From NCBI GenBank assembly GCA_958448375.1, contig CAUDDU010000014.1:1-10544 (forward strand): a stretch of DNA of 10,544 nt, written 5' to 3'. The DNA comes from an uncultured Collinsella sp. (GTDB lineage Bacteria > Actinomycetota > Coriobacteriia > Coriobacteriales > Coriobacteriaceae). The translations under genes were made by a program, and so were the position numbers. Below, one piece after another: positions 1 to 5,617 of the stretch. How positions within the stretch are numbered: position 1 is the stretch's first letter; the number at the start of each line of letters is the position of its first letter. Under the pieces are notes generated by a model. The model worked only from the letters and a program-made list of their open reading frames with translations. It did no database searches and had not been told where the DNA came from.

Positions 1-115
1 CGACACCACGTCGGGAACGGGTGCAGCTGACAGTAGCAACACCAACAGCTCGAGCGGAACTGCGTCCGGCACGGCATCTGACAACTCGAGTCAAGGCACG
101 GCATCGGGCAACTAA
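1..115 (+). CDS. 3' end of a gene with a Ser/Thr/Gly/Asn-rich C-terminal tail (partial)
   Basis: The frame starting at base 2 is open and ends in TAA at 113-115. It encodes 37 residues made almost wholly of D, T, S, G, A, N and Q, with GTASGTASDN-like near repeats. Such tails occur at the C-terminus of secreted or wall-associated proteins in Gram-positive bacteria, for example LytR-CpsA-Psr family proteins, but no folded domain is left in the window, so no function is assigned. The coding start lies left of the window. The strand and stop are supported by the hairpin that follows at 151-182 and by lack of another good frame. It could instead be a chance open frame; the strong composition bias argues against that. 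Confidence 0.55.
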   Translation, partial: DTTSGTGAADSSNTNSSSGTASGTASDNSSQGTASGN

Positions 116-150
116 GCACATTTGCCTCTCATAGATAACCGACCTGTACA

Positions 151-190
151 ACGGGCGCGAATCGAAAGCGGTTCGCGCCCGTTTGCCTTG
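151..190 (+). terminator. Terminator-like hairpin after the partial gene
   Basis: Bases 151-161 (ACGGGCGCGAA) pair perfectly with 172-182, giving an 11-bp GC-rich stem with a 10-nt loop. The following T run is short (GTTTGCCTT), so this is either a weak intrinsic terminator or a 3'-end stabilising hairpin. It lies 35 nt after the TAA at 113-115. Confidence 0.6.
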
Positions 191-228
191 GGCGCCGCCA
201 TGGCGAACGCTATGCGATGGTAAGATGC

Positions 229-242
229 TTTACATGTGTAAA
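229..242. promoter_or_regulatory. Small inverted repeat next to the ribosome binding site
   Basis: TTTACA and TGTAAA flank a 2-nt centre. Read as RNA this is TTTAC-ATGT-GTAAA, a 5-bp hairpin that ends just before the ribosome binding site GAGGAG (243-248) of the gene starting at 256. It could be an operator or a weak translational element. A weak promoter (TTGGGC 188-193, 17 nt, TATGCG 211-216) may lie upstream, but both boxes match consensus at only 3 of 6 positions. Confidence 0.25.
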
Positions 243-255
243 GAGGAGATTTGCC

Positions 256-1572
256 ATGAGCAAGACAATAGTTAGGCCCACGCTTTCGCTGGGCAACCAC
301 ATCTATCTGTATCGCCTGCTACGCGATGCGATTGGATGCGGCAAGCAAACGTTTATGACGCAGGTCGAGGAGGCGCTCGCCGCAGGCGACATGACTGCTT
401 ATGACCTGGGCTTTGAGTCCACGCGCGAGCTGCTCGAGGAACTTAACGACTGCATTAAGCTGACCGTCTTTAAAGGCGGCCGCCTGTATGCCACGGTCAT
501 CGCCAACGAGGCCTGGGATGCTGCGCTTGCCAAGGGCGAGGACAAGCCCAAGACCGCCAAGGGCGCCAAGCAGTCCTACAAAAAGAAAAAGCGCGGTGAG
601 AAGGACCTCAAGGCCGTGCGCCCCAAGCACGTTAAACGTCCTGAGCCCGAACCCGAACCCGTGGCTGAAGCTGTGCCGGAGCCCGAGACAGAGATCGAAG
701 TCGCTATCGAGGTGACGGCAGAAGCCAGAACCGAAATCGCCGCCACGACCGATCCCGAAGTTATGTCAGAGCAGGAAGCCACTGCGGGGCTCAACGAGGC
801 TCCCAAGTCGACAACCGAAGAAGCCGCTAACCAACCCGAGGCGCCTGCGTTCCAAAACAGCGATATCTTTGGCGACGAGGCCGAGGACGAACAGCCCGAC
901 GAGCCCGACGAGCCCGACGATCAAGACGCTACTGAGTCGACGCCGGAGTCCGAGACGCCGCGGCCTGCCATCTCGCTTACGGTCGTCTATGACCCCGAAA
1001 ACGCCAACGCCGGCATCACCACCATGGCGTCCACGCCGGTCGAGACAAAGTCGAGCGTCGAGAATGAGAGCGCGACGCAGGTTGAGGTTGAAACCGCAGC
1101 TGCAGACGCGCCCGTCACCGTGGAGCCCGCAGATTCCACGATCAAGCCGGAAGCGACGCCGGAGCCCGCACCCGTCATCGAATCCGTGCCCGCCTCTTCT
1201 TGCGGCCAAATTCCCGCACCGGCACCGGCTTCGGTACCCGCAGCGGCCCCAACCCCCGCACCCGCAGCACCGACCATCCCCGAGGACTTCCCCATCGATT
1301 TCGCAACCGAGGTCTTCTGCCCCGGCCCGTTGCTACACCAGCTGTCGACCTATCTCCCCTACGGTGCCGACACGCTCGGCATCATCGGCGAGTACTACTG
1401 GATCGCCCGCGAGCGCGGTACCATCGAGGCCGCGCGAAACCGCGCAAGCTTCCCCCTGCGCTACACGCAGGCCGGCGAGCGCCGCGAGGTTACCGTGCGC
1501 ATCCGCCGCAATACCACCGGTGGCCTCGGATCCACCTGGGCCATCGATAAAGTCGAAGAACCCGAGCAGTAA
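256..1572 (+). CDS. Hypothetical protein: LOTUS/winged-helix-like N-terminus, disordered linker, C-terminal domain
   Basis: I do not recognise a named family over the full 438 residues. Residues 1-95 look like one alpha/beta domain; the stretch around 50-82 (DLGFESTRELLEEL, then IKLTVFKGGRLYATVI) has the pattern of an OST-HTH/LOTUS or winged-helix fold: LGF turn, helix, beta hairpin. Residues 96-127 are strongly basic (KQSYKKKKRG), which suits nucleic acid contact. Residues 128-340 are low complexity, rich in P, E, A, T and V, with PEPEPEP and DEPDEPDEPDD runs, and are probably disordered. Residues 341-438 form a second compact region with aromatic and Arg-rich segments (GEYYWIARERG, EVTVRIRRNTTGG). 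No signal peptide or membrane segment is seen, so it is likely cytoplasmic. The ATG at 256 is preferred to the in-frame ATG at 217 because AAGAGGAG (241-248) sits 7 nt upstream. A nucleic-acid-binding or regulatory role is inference only. Confidence 0.85.
   Translation: MSKTIVRPTLSLGNHIYLYRLLRDAIGCGKQTFMTQVEEALAAGDMTAYDLGFESTRELLEELNDCIKLTVFKGGRLYATVIANEAWDAALAKGEDKPKTAKGAKQSYKKKKRGEKDLKAVRPKHVKRPEPEPEPVAEAVPEPETEIEVAIEVTAEARTEIAATTDPEVMSEQEATAGLNEAPKSTTEEAANQPEAPAFQNSDIFGDEAEDEQPDEPDEPDDQDATESTPESETPRPAISLTVVYDPENANAGITTMASTPVETKSSVENESATQVEVETAAADAPVTVEPADSTIKPEATPEPAPVIESVPASSCGQIPAPAPASVPAAAPTPAPAAPTIPEDFPIDFATEVFCPGPLLHQLSTYLPYGADTLGIIGEYYWIARERGTIEAARNRASFPLRYTQAGERREVTVRIRRNTTGGLGSTWAIDKVEEPEQ
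894..918 (+). repeat. 9-bp tandem repeat inside the acidic linker
   Basis: The unit GAGCCCGAC is present about 2.8 times in a row and encodes the repeated tripeptide Asp-Glu-Pro. It lies in the disordered linker of the 256-1572 gene and may vary in copy number between strains by slippage. Confidence 0.6.
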
Positions 1573-1576
1573 CGAC

Positions 1577-1620
1577 AAACGACTCAAATCCAAATCAGGA
1601 TTTGAGCCGTTTTTATTTGT
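1577..1620 (+). terminator. Intrinsic terminator of the 256-1572 gene
   Basis: CTCAAATCC (1583-1591) pairs with GGATTTGAG (1598-1606) around the 6-nt loop AAATCA. After one A/C mismatch the stem continues with AAACG (1577-1581) against CGTTT (1608-1612). The stem is followed by a T-rich tract (TTTTTATTTGTTG). It begins 5 nt after the stop codon and is oriented for the + strand. Confidence 0.9.
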
Positions 1621-1627
1621 TGATGTT

Positions 1628-1783
1628 GCGTAACCAACAGCGAGCGGGCCGCAAGTGCCCCAGGTTGCCGTGAAAGAGGAGCGACGCGTACTTCGGTACG
1701 CGAGCGACGGCTTGAACGGCAAGATGGGGTGCTTGCGACCCGCGCAGCGTCGAGCAGTTACGCGGTTTGGAAAACCGCGTAAC
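1628..1783 (+). ncRNA. Candidate structured RNA or palindromic repeat element
   Basis: Bases 1644-1691 and 1696-1743 form an in-register palindrome (every pair sums to 3387), with 34 Watson-Crick pairs and 2 G-U pairs in 48 positions and no bulges. The helices are GCGGG 1644-1648, CGCAAG 1650-1655, CCCCA 1658-1662, TTGCCGT 1665-1671 and CGCGTAC 1685-1691, separated by symmetrical internal loops and capped by TTCG closed by C-G, the stable cUUCGg tetraloop. The tetraloop and the two G-U pairs (1656-1731, 1657-1730) only make sense as RNA from the + strand; on the other strand the wobbles become C/A mismatches. An outer 7-bp stem, GCGTAAC 1628-1634 with GTTACGC 1757-1763, can close the whole structure. 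It lies between convergent genes, just after a terminator. No known Rfam family is assigned. A REP-like mobile palindrome is an equal alternative. Confidence 0.5.
1757..1783. terminator. 12-bp perfect hairpin at the 3' end of ettA
   Basis: GTTACGCGGTTT (1757-1768) pairs fully with AAACCGCGTAAC (1772-1783) around a 3-nt loop. It lies 3 nt beyond the ettA stop codon on the minus strand. There is no T tract on either side, so it may act as a 3'-end barrier or a weak terminator for ettA rather than a classical intrinsic terminator. Its left arm can also pair with 1628-1634, an alternative fold. Confidence 0.55.
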
Positions 1784-1786
1784 GAT

Positions 1787-3466
1787 CTAGTCGCGCGTCA
1801 GCTTACGGTGAATACGATGCGGCTGGGCTGCGTCCTCGCCAAGGCGCTCGATGCGGTTGGCCTGATAGGCCTCGAAGTTGCCCTCAAACCAATACCAGTT
1901 GCCCGGATTCTCGTCGGTGCCCTCCCACGCCAGAATGTGCGTGGCGACGCGGTCCAGGAACATACGGTCGTGGCTAATGACCACCGAGCAGCCCGGGAAC
2001 TCGAGCAGTGCCGCTTCGAGCGAGGACAGCGTCTCGACGTCGAGGTCGTTCGTGGGCTCGTCGAGGAGCAGCAGGTTGCCGCCCTGCTTGAGCGTAAGCG
2101 CCAAGTTCAGACGGTTGCGCTCGCCACCGGAGAGTACGCCGGCGCGCTTCTGCTGGTCCTGGCCTTTGAAGCCAAAGCTCGCCACATAAGCACGGCTCGG
2201 AACCTCGGTCTCACCGACCATCATGTGGTCCAGGCCATCCGAGACGACCTCCCACAGGTTCTTATCGGGGTCGATGCCGGAACGGTTCTGATCGACATAG
2301 GAGATCTTGACGGTCTCGCCCACCTCGAGCTCGCCCGAAGTCAGCGGCTCCAGGCCCACGATGGTCTTGAACAGCGTGGTCTTGCCCACACCGTTGGGGC
2401 CGATGACACCCACGATACCGTTGCGCGGCAGGGTGAACGAAAGGTCATCGATGAGCACGCGACCGTCGAACTCCTTGTGCAGGTGATGAGCCTCGAGCAC
2501 CTTGTTGCCCAGACGCGGGCCCACGGGGATGCGGATGTCGGTCCAGTCGAGCTTCTGGCTTGCGCGGGCCTCGGCCTCCATCTCCTCGTAACGAGCCAGA
2601 CGGGCCTTGTTCTTGGCCTGGCGAGCCTTGGGCGAGCTGCGTACCCACTCGAGCTCGGCCTCCATGCGCTTGGCGAGCTTGGCGTCGCGGTTGCCCTGCG
2701 CCTCGATACGGGCGGCCTTGGTCTCCAGATACGTGGAGTAGTTGCCCTTGTAGGGATAAAGGTGACCGCGGTCGACCTCGCAGATCCACTCGGCAACGTT
2801 ATCCAGGAAGTAGCGATCGTGCGTGACGGCAAGCACCGCGCCCTGGTAGTTGTGCAGGAAGTGCTCGAGCCACAGGATCGATTCGGCGTCCAGGTGGTTC
2901 GTGGGCTCGTCGAGCAGCAGCAGGTCGGGAGCCTCGAGCAGCAGCTTGCACAGGGCCACGCGACGGCGCTCGCCGCCGGAAAGCACGTTGACCGGCATGT
3001 CGGAATCGGGCAGCTGCAGGGCGTCCATGGCCTGGCCGAGCTTGGAATCGATATCCCAGCCGTCGGCGGCGTCGATCTCGTCCTGGAGCTTGCCCATCTC
3101 GGCCATGAGGGCGTCCATGTCGCAATCCGGGTCGCACATCTCCTCGCCGATCTTGTTGAAGCGATCGACCTTGGCGATCATGTCGCCAAACGCCATGCGC
3201 ACGTTCTCGATGACGGTCTTGTCGTCGTCGAGCGGCGGCTCCTGCTGCAGGATGCCCACGGTGTAGCCGGGGGTAAGTCTGGCATCGCCGTTGGAGACCT
3301 CCTCGATGCCGGCCATGATCTTGAGCAGGGTCGACTTGCCCATACCGTTGGGGCCCACGACGCCGATCTTGGCACCGGGGTAGAAGCTCAGGGTCACGTC
3401 GTCAAGGATTACCTTGTCGCCATGGGCCTTGCGAGCCTGATACATCTGGTAGATAAACTCTGCCAT
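1787..3466 (-). CDS. ettA: Energy-dependent translational throttle protein EttA (ABC-F ATPase)
   Basis: This is a 559-residue soluble ABC-F protein with two nucleotide-binding domains and no membrane segments; E. coli EttA has 555. EttA binds the ribosomal E site and, depending on the ATP/ADP ratio, holds or releases the ribosome at the first elongation step. Domain 1: Walker A GPNGMGKST 38-46, signature LSGGE 162-166, Walker B DLLLLDE 181-187 with catalytic Glu187. The EttA-type arm lies at about 92-140. The charged helical interdomain linker (P-site tRNA interaction motif) is at about 245-320 (RMEAELEWVRSSPKARQAKNK region). Domain 2: Walker A GPNGVGKTT 356-364, LSGGE 445-449, LLLLDE 465-470 with Glu470. 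The arm and matching length favour EttA over Uup, YbiT or antibiotic-resistance ABC-Fs. The ATG at 3466 has a Shine-Dalgarno-like AAAGGA 12 nt upstream, somewhat far. It is transcribed alone, convergent with the left-hand gene. All catalytic residues are present. Confidence 0.97.
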   Translation of the reverse strand: MAEFIYQMYQARKAHGDKVILDDVTLSFYPGAKIGVVGPNGMGKSTLLKIMAGIEEVSNGDARLTPGYTVGILQQEPPLDDDKTVIENVRMAFGDMIAKVDRFNKIGEEMCDPDCDMDALMAEMGKLQDEIDAADGWDIDSKLGQAMDALQLPDSDMPVNVLSGGERRRVALCKLLLEAPDLLLLDEPTNHLDAESILWLEHFLHNYQGAVLAVTHDRYFLDNVAEWICEVDRGHLYPYKGNYSTYLETKAARIEAQGNRDAKLAKRMEAELEWVRSSPKARQAKNKARLARYEEMEAEARASQKLDWTDIRIPVGPRLGNKVLEAHHLHKEFDGRVLIDDLSFTLPRNGIVGVIGPNGVGKTTLFKTIVGLEPLTSGELEVGETVKISYVDQNRSGIDPDKNLWEVVSDGLDHMMVGETEVPSRAYVASFGFKGQDQQKRAGVLSGGERNRLNLALTLKQGGNLLLLDEPTNDLDVETLSSLEAALLEFPGCSVVISHDRMFLDRVATHILAWEGTDENPGNWYWFEGNFEAYQANRIERLGEDAAQPHRIHRKLTRD

Positions 3467-3556
3467 TTGTCTATTTTATCCTTTCTACCTGCTGTTTCCT
3501 TATTCTTGTTTCGCTTTAGTGGAAACGAAATGAGGAAATCAGCTCTGAAACGTAAC

Positions 3557-3584
3557 AAAAAAGGGGCATGGTTGCCCACACCCC
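3557..3584 (-). terminator. Intrinsic terminator of the sdpR-sdpI operon
   Basis: On the minus strand GGGCA (complement of 3573-3577) pairs with TGCCC (complement of 3564-3568) around a 4-nt loop, and then C and six T follow (3557-3562). An alternative wider stem uses GGGG/CCCC (3581-3584 with 3563-3566). It is about 70 nt beyond the sdpI stop. A second hairpin-forming stretch (about 3594-3613, CC-GGG against CCC-GG with one mismatch) lies between the stop and this terminator. Confidence 0.7.
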
Positions 3585-3650
3585 CTAATACTACCTGGGA
3601 AAAGTCCCCCGGAACATACTATGAACTGCGTACGCTAGTTTTCCGCAACC

Positions 3651-4355
3651 TTAACGAACAGCCCGCTGAGATTTGCGCCACAGCAGATACGAGTAGACGT
3701 AGATGGCTCCGACCGAACCAAACGCCAGCACCGCAATCACCGCGGCGACGACTTCACTCGAAAGCACGCTACCCGCCACGCCCATCGCAATCAAACCAAC
3801 ACCCAGCACCATAAAGCAGGCACCGCCAAAGCGCTGTGTACGGCGCCAGTTCTCGGAATCGGCAAGCGCCCAGGGCGTCTTGATACCGAGCGTATAGTTC
3901 TGCTTCACACGCGGCAAATAGTTGCCTACGCCGATGAACAGCAAACCGACAACACCGGAAATCAGCACGTTAACCGAACCGACCGCCGGCACCACGCCCC
4001 AGACCGTAAGCTCTCCCAGCCAGCTTATGGCGCACATGAACAAGGTGAAGGCGATTACGAAGCCCTGGTAGAACTTGCCCGAGGTTCGATATGCCTCACC
4101 TTTGGGGTCGATGCGCGGCACCACGCAGAACATTGCGAGAAGCGCCAGAGGCAGCACGCCGAGCGCGGAGGCCATCCAGCTAGGACCCCAACCGTCGACG
4201 GCGCCGTTCGCGCCCCAGTGCGTGGGAATCTGCGCAGGCAAGCTCGGCATCACCATGAGGTGCGCTACGACATTGGCGACGCACAGAGCGACCAGCGCAA
4301 TCCACACGCGCGACGATACCCCCGTGGGGTGAATGCCCTTGTTTTCGTTATTCAT
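3651..4355 (-). CDS. sdpI: SdpI-family integral membrane protein (DUF1648 plus SdpI domain)
   Basis: A 234-residue polytopic membrane protein. The N-terminal DUF1648 motif IPTHWGANGAVDGWG is at 43-57, and the SdpI signature GNYLPRVKQNYTLGIKT begins at 144, followed by WALADSENWRRTQRFGG. Six hydrophobic segments are visible at about 17-38, 59-80, 98-121, 125-144, 178-197 and 201-224. In Bacillus subtilis SdpI gives immunity to the SdpC killing peptide and also sequesters the repressor SdpR at the membrane. Here no SdpC-like toxin gene is in the window, so defence against foreign peptides or another envelope role is inference. The ATG at 4355 overlaps the last codons of sdpR by 8 nt and has GGAAGGTG 6 nt upstream, which suggests translational coupling. 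A longer in-frame TTG start at 4397 lies inside sdpR and is less likely. The stop is at 3651-3653. Confidence 0.88.
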   Translation of the reverse strand: MNNENKGIHPTGVSSRVWIALVALCVANVVAHLMVMPSLPAQIPTHWGANGAVDGWGPSWMASALGVLPLALLAMFCVVPRIDPKGEAYRTSGKFYQGFVIAFTLFMCAISWLGELTVWGVVPAVGSVNVLISGVVGLLFIGVGNYLPRVKQNYTLGIKTPWALADSENWRRTQRFGGACFMVLGVGLIAMGVAGSVLSSEVVAAVIAVLAFGSVGAIYVYSYLLWRKSQRAVR

Positions 4356-4626
4356 CCTTATCACCTTCCGTGTTTGTAAAGCCCATAAACCAGCCAATCA
4401 AATCCTGCATGACGGTGGTGTTTAAGCTGTATACGATGTTTTGGCCATGGCGCTCGTCGGTCACCAACCCGGCGTTTTTGAGCGTCGCCAAGTGATGGCT
4501 CAGCGACGGCTTACTGATATCGAAATGCTCGGCAAGCTCTCCCGCCGTGCAATTGCCCTCGCGCAGCAACTCCAAAATGCGCCGTCGCGTTGGATCGGCA
4601 AGCGCCTTAAAACCCTCTCCCGGCAT
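4348..4626 (-). CDS. sdpR: ArsR/SdpR-family winged-helix repressor
   Basis: A 92-residue ArsR-type regulator. It opens with FKALADPTRRRILELL (6-21), typical of the family, followed by a winged helix-turn-helix at about 26-52 (TAGELAEHFDISKPSLSHHL) and the wing at 58-68 (ERHGQNIVYSL). It has a single Cys and no CxC metal site, so metal sensing is unlikely; the pairing with SdpI points to an SdpR-type autorepressor whose DNA binding is relieved at the membrane. The ATG at 4626 is chosen because AAAGGAGG (complement of 4631-4638) lies 4 nt upstream and homologues begin near this residue; in-frame ATGs at 4644 and 4641 would give 98 or 97 residues but lack a well placed binding site. The gene overlaps sdpI by 8 nt. 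It is divergent from tcdA across about 180 bp. Confidence 0.9.
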   Translation of the reverse strand: MPGEGFKALADPTRRRILELLREGNCTAGELAEHFDISKPSLSHHLATLKNAGLVTDERHGQNIVYSLNTTVMQDLIGWFMGFTNTEGDKDE

Positions 4627-4660
4627 AAGACCTCCTTTCATCATCTCTCATGACGTGCAC

Positions 4661-4689
4661 ACTATACTCAATATTTAGATGTTTGTCTA
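4661..4689 (-). promoter_or_regulatory. Promoter of the sdpR-sdpI operon
   Basis: Read on the minus strand: -35 box TAGACA (complement of 4684-4689, 5 of 6 to TTGACA), a 17-nt spacer, and -10 box TATAGT (complement of 4661-4666, 5 of 6 to TATAAT). It lies about 35 nt before the chosen sdpR start. Confidence 0.75.
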
Positions 4690-4698
4690 ACTATCTAA
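4675..4698. promoter_or_regulatory. Probable SdpR operator
   Basis: TTAGA (4675-4679) and TCTAA (4686-4690) form an inverted repeat with a 6-nt centre, and a further TCTAA half-site is at 4694-4698. The palindrome covers the -35 box and part of the spacer of the sdpR promoter, the usual place for an ArsR-family autorepressor to block RNA polymerase. SdpR as the binder is inference from position and symmetry. Confidence 0.6.
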
Positions 4699-4732
4699 CC
4701 GCATTGCTTCAAACCACATCAAAGCAAACGCC

Positions 4733-4761
4733 ATCGCAACCTATGGGCGATTACCTATAAT
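4733..4761 (+). promoter_or_regulatory. Promoter of the tcdA-tatD operon
   Basis: A perfect TATAAT box is at 4756-4761. The hexamer 17 nt upstream, ATCGCA (4733-4738), matches the -35 consensus at only 3 of 6 positions. The -10 box is 44 nt before the tcdA start codon. Confidence 0.55.
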
Positions 4762-4805
4762 GGCGATAGCTAAAACACGACCTGCTTCCCCATCGGAGGA
4801 TATTT

Positions 4806-5603
4806 ATGACCGAAACCGCTGCCGCAGCCGCCATCGAGACACGCGACACCAAGCTCGAGATCATCATGGGCCGCGAGGCACTCGATAAGCTCGCCGATGC
4901 TACGGTGCTGGTGCTCGGCTGCGGAGGCGTGGGCTCCAACTGCTGCGAGGCACTCGCCCGCGGCGGCATCGGACATTTCGTCATTCTGGATAAGGACGTC
5001 ATCGCGCCCAGCAATATCAATCGCCAGGCCATCGCCTTTCACAGCACCATCGGAAAGCGCAAGGTTGACGTGATGGAAGCCATGATCCACGACATCAATC
5101 CCGCCGCTGCCGTCATCAAGCGAACTGAATACTTGCTGAGCGACAACATCGATGATTTCTTCGCGAGCGTTTTGGAGCAGACGGACGGCAAGCTCGACTA
5201 CGTCGTCGACGCCATCGACACCATCTCGGCCAAGCTCACCATTGCCAAATATGCTCAGGACCACGACATTCGTTTGGTTAGCTCCATGGGCGGGGCCAAC
5301 AAGCTCCATCCCGAGTGCCTCCGCTTTGCCGACATCTTCGATACAGTGCGTGACCCCATGAGCCGCATTATGCGCAAAGAATGCAAGAAACGCGGAATCA
5401 AGAGCCTGCATGTACTGTTTAGCTGTGAGGAATCGGTTAAGACACAGCCCCGCGACCCTTCCAATATCCACGAGCGTACCGAGCTGGGAACCGCCAGCTT
5501 TATGCCGCCCATCATGGGTCAGATGATTGCCGGCGAGGTTATCCGCCAGATCAGTGGGCGCGGCACCGAGCGCGTGCGCGCCGATGGCCAGCGCCTGGAC
5601 TAG
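4806..5603 (+). CDS. tcdA: tRNA threonylcarbamoyladenosine dehydratase TcdA (ThiF/E1-like)
   Basis: A 265-residue E1-like adenylating enzyme, the length expected for TcdA (YgdL/CsdL). It uses ATP to dehydrate t6A at tRNA position 37 to cyclic ct6A, improving decoding of ANN codons. Visible motifs: nucleotide-binding GCGGVGSN 38-45, the acidic pair LDKD 61-64, NINRQ 70-74, Lys86 region (GKRKVDVM), VDAID 134-138, SSMGGANKLHP 159-169, and DPMSRIMRKECKKRG from 183, which separates TcdA from ThiF and MoeB. No CxxC zinc pairs are present, as expected for this subfamily. Start: GGAGG (4795-4799) 6 nt before ATG 4806. It is followed after 14 nt by the TatD gene and probably shares its mRNA. The family normally depends on a sulfur-transfer partner (CsdA/CsdE), not seen here. 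Confidence 0.95.
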   Translation: MTETAAAAAIETRDTKLEIIMGREALDKLADATVLVLGCGGVGSNCCEALARGGIGHFVILDKDVIAPSNINRQAIAFHSTIGKRKVDVMEAMIHDINPAAAVIKRTEYLLSDNIDDFFASVLEQTDGKLDYVVDAIDTISAKLTIAKYAQDHDIRLVSSMGGANKLHPECLRFADIFDTVRDPMSRIMRKECKKRGIKSLHVLFSCEESVKTQPRDPSNIHERTELGTASFMPPIMGQMIAGEVIRQISGRGTERVRADGQRLD

Positions 5604-5617
5604 CAGGATGCCCTGCG

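Noticed and set aside
869..1633. 254-codon + strand frame overlapping the LOTUS-like gene
   Set aside because: Arg/Ser/Pro-rich out-of-frame reading of the low-complexity linker, and it runs through the terminator at 1577-1620.
1757..1783. Classical intrinsic terminator for ettA
   Set aside because: The stem is perfect but no T tract follows on the minus strand, so only a terminator-like call is kept.
1655..3814. 719-codon open frame on the + strand opposite ettA
   Set aside because: It is antisense to ettA, whose ABC-F motifs are complete; its product is compositionally odd (His/Val/Leu/Gly-rich) and has no recognisable domain, and GC-rich genes often leave such open antisense frames.
4356..4397. 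Upstream TTG start for sdpI
   Set aside because: Lies deep in sdpR; the ATG at 4355 has GGAAGGTG at proper distance and the overlap typical of coupled genes.
4770..5471. 233-codon open frame on the minus strand opposite tcdA
   Set aside because: Covers the same bases as tcdA, which has all its family motifs and a proper promoter and binding site.
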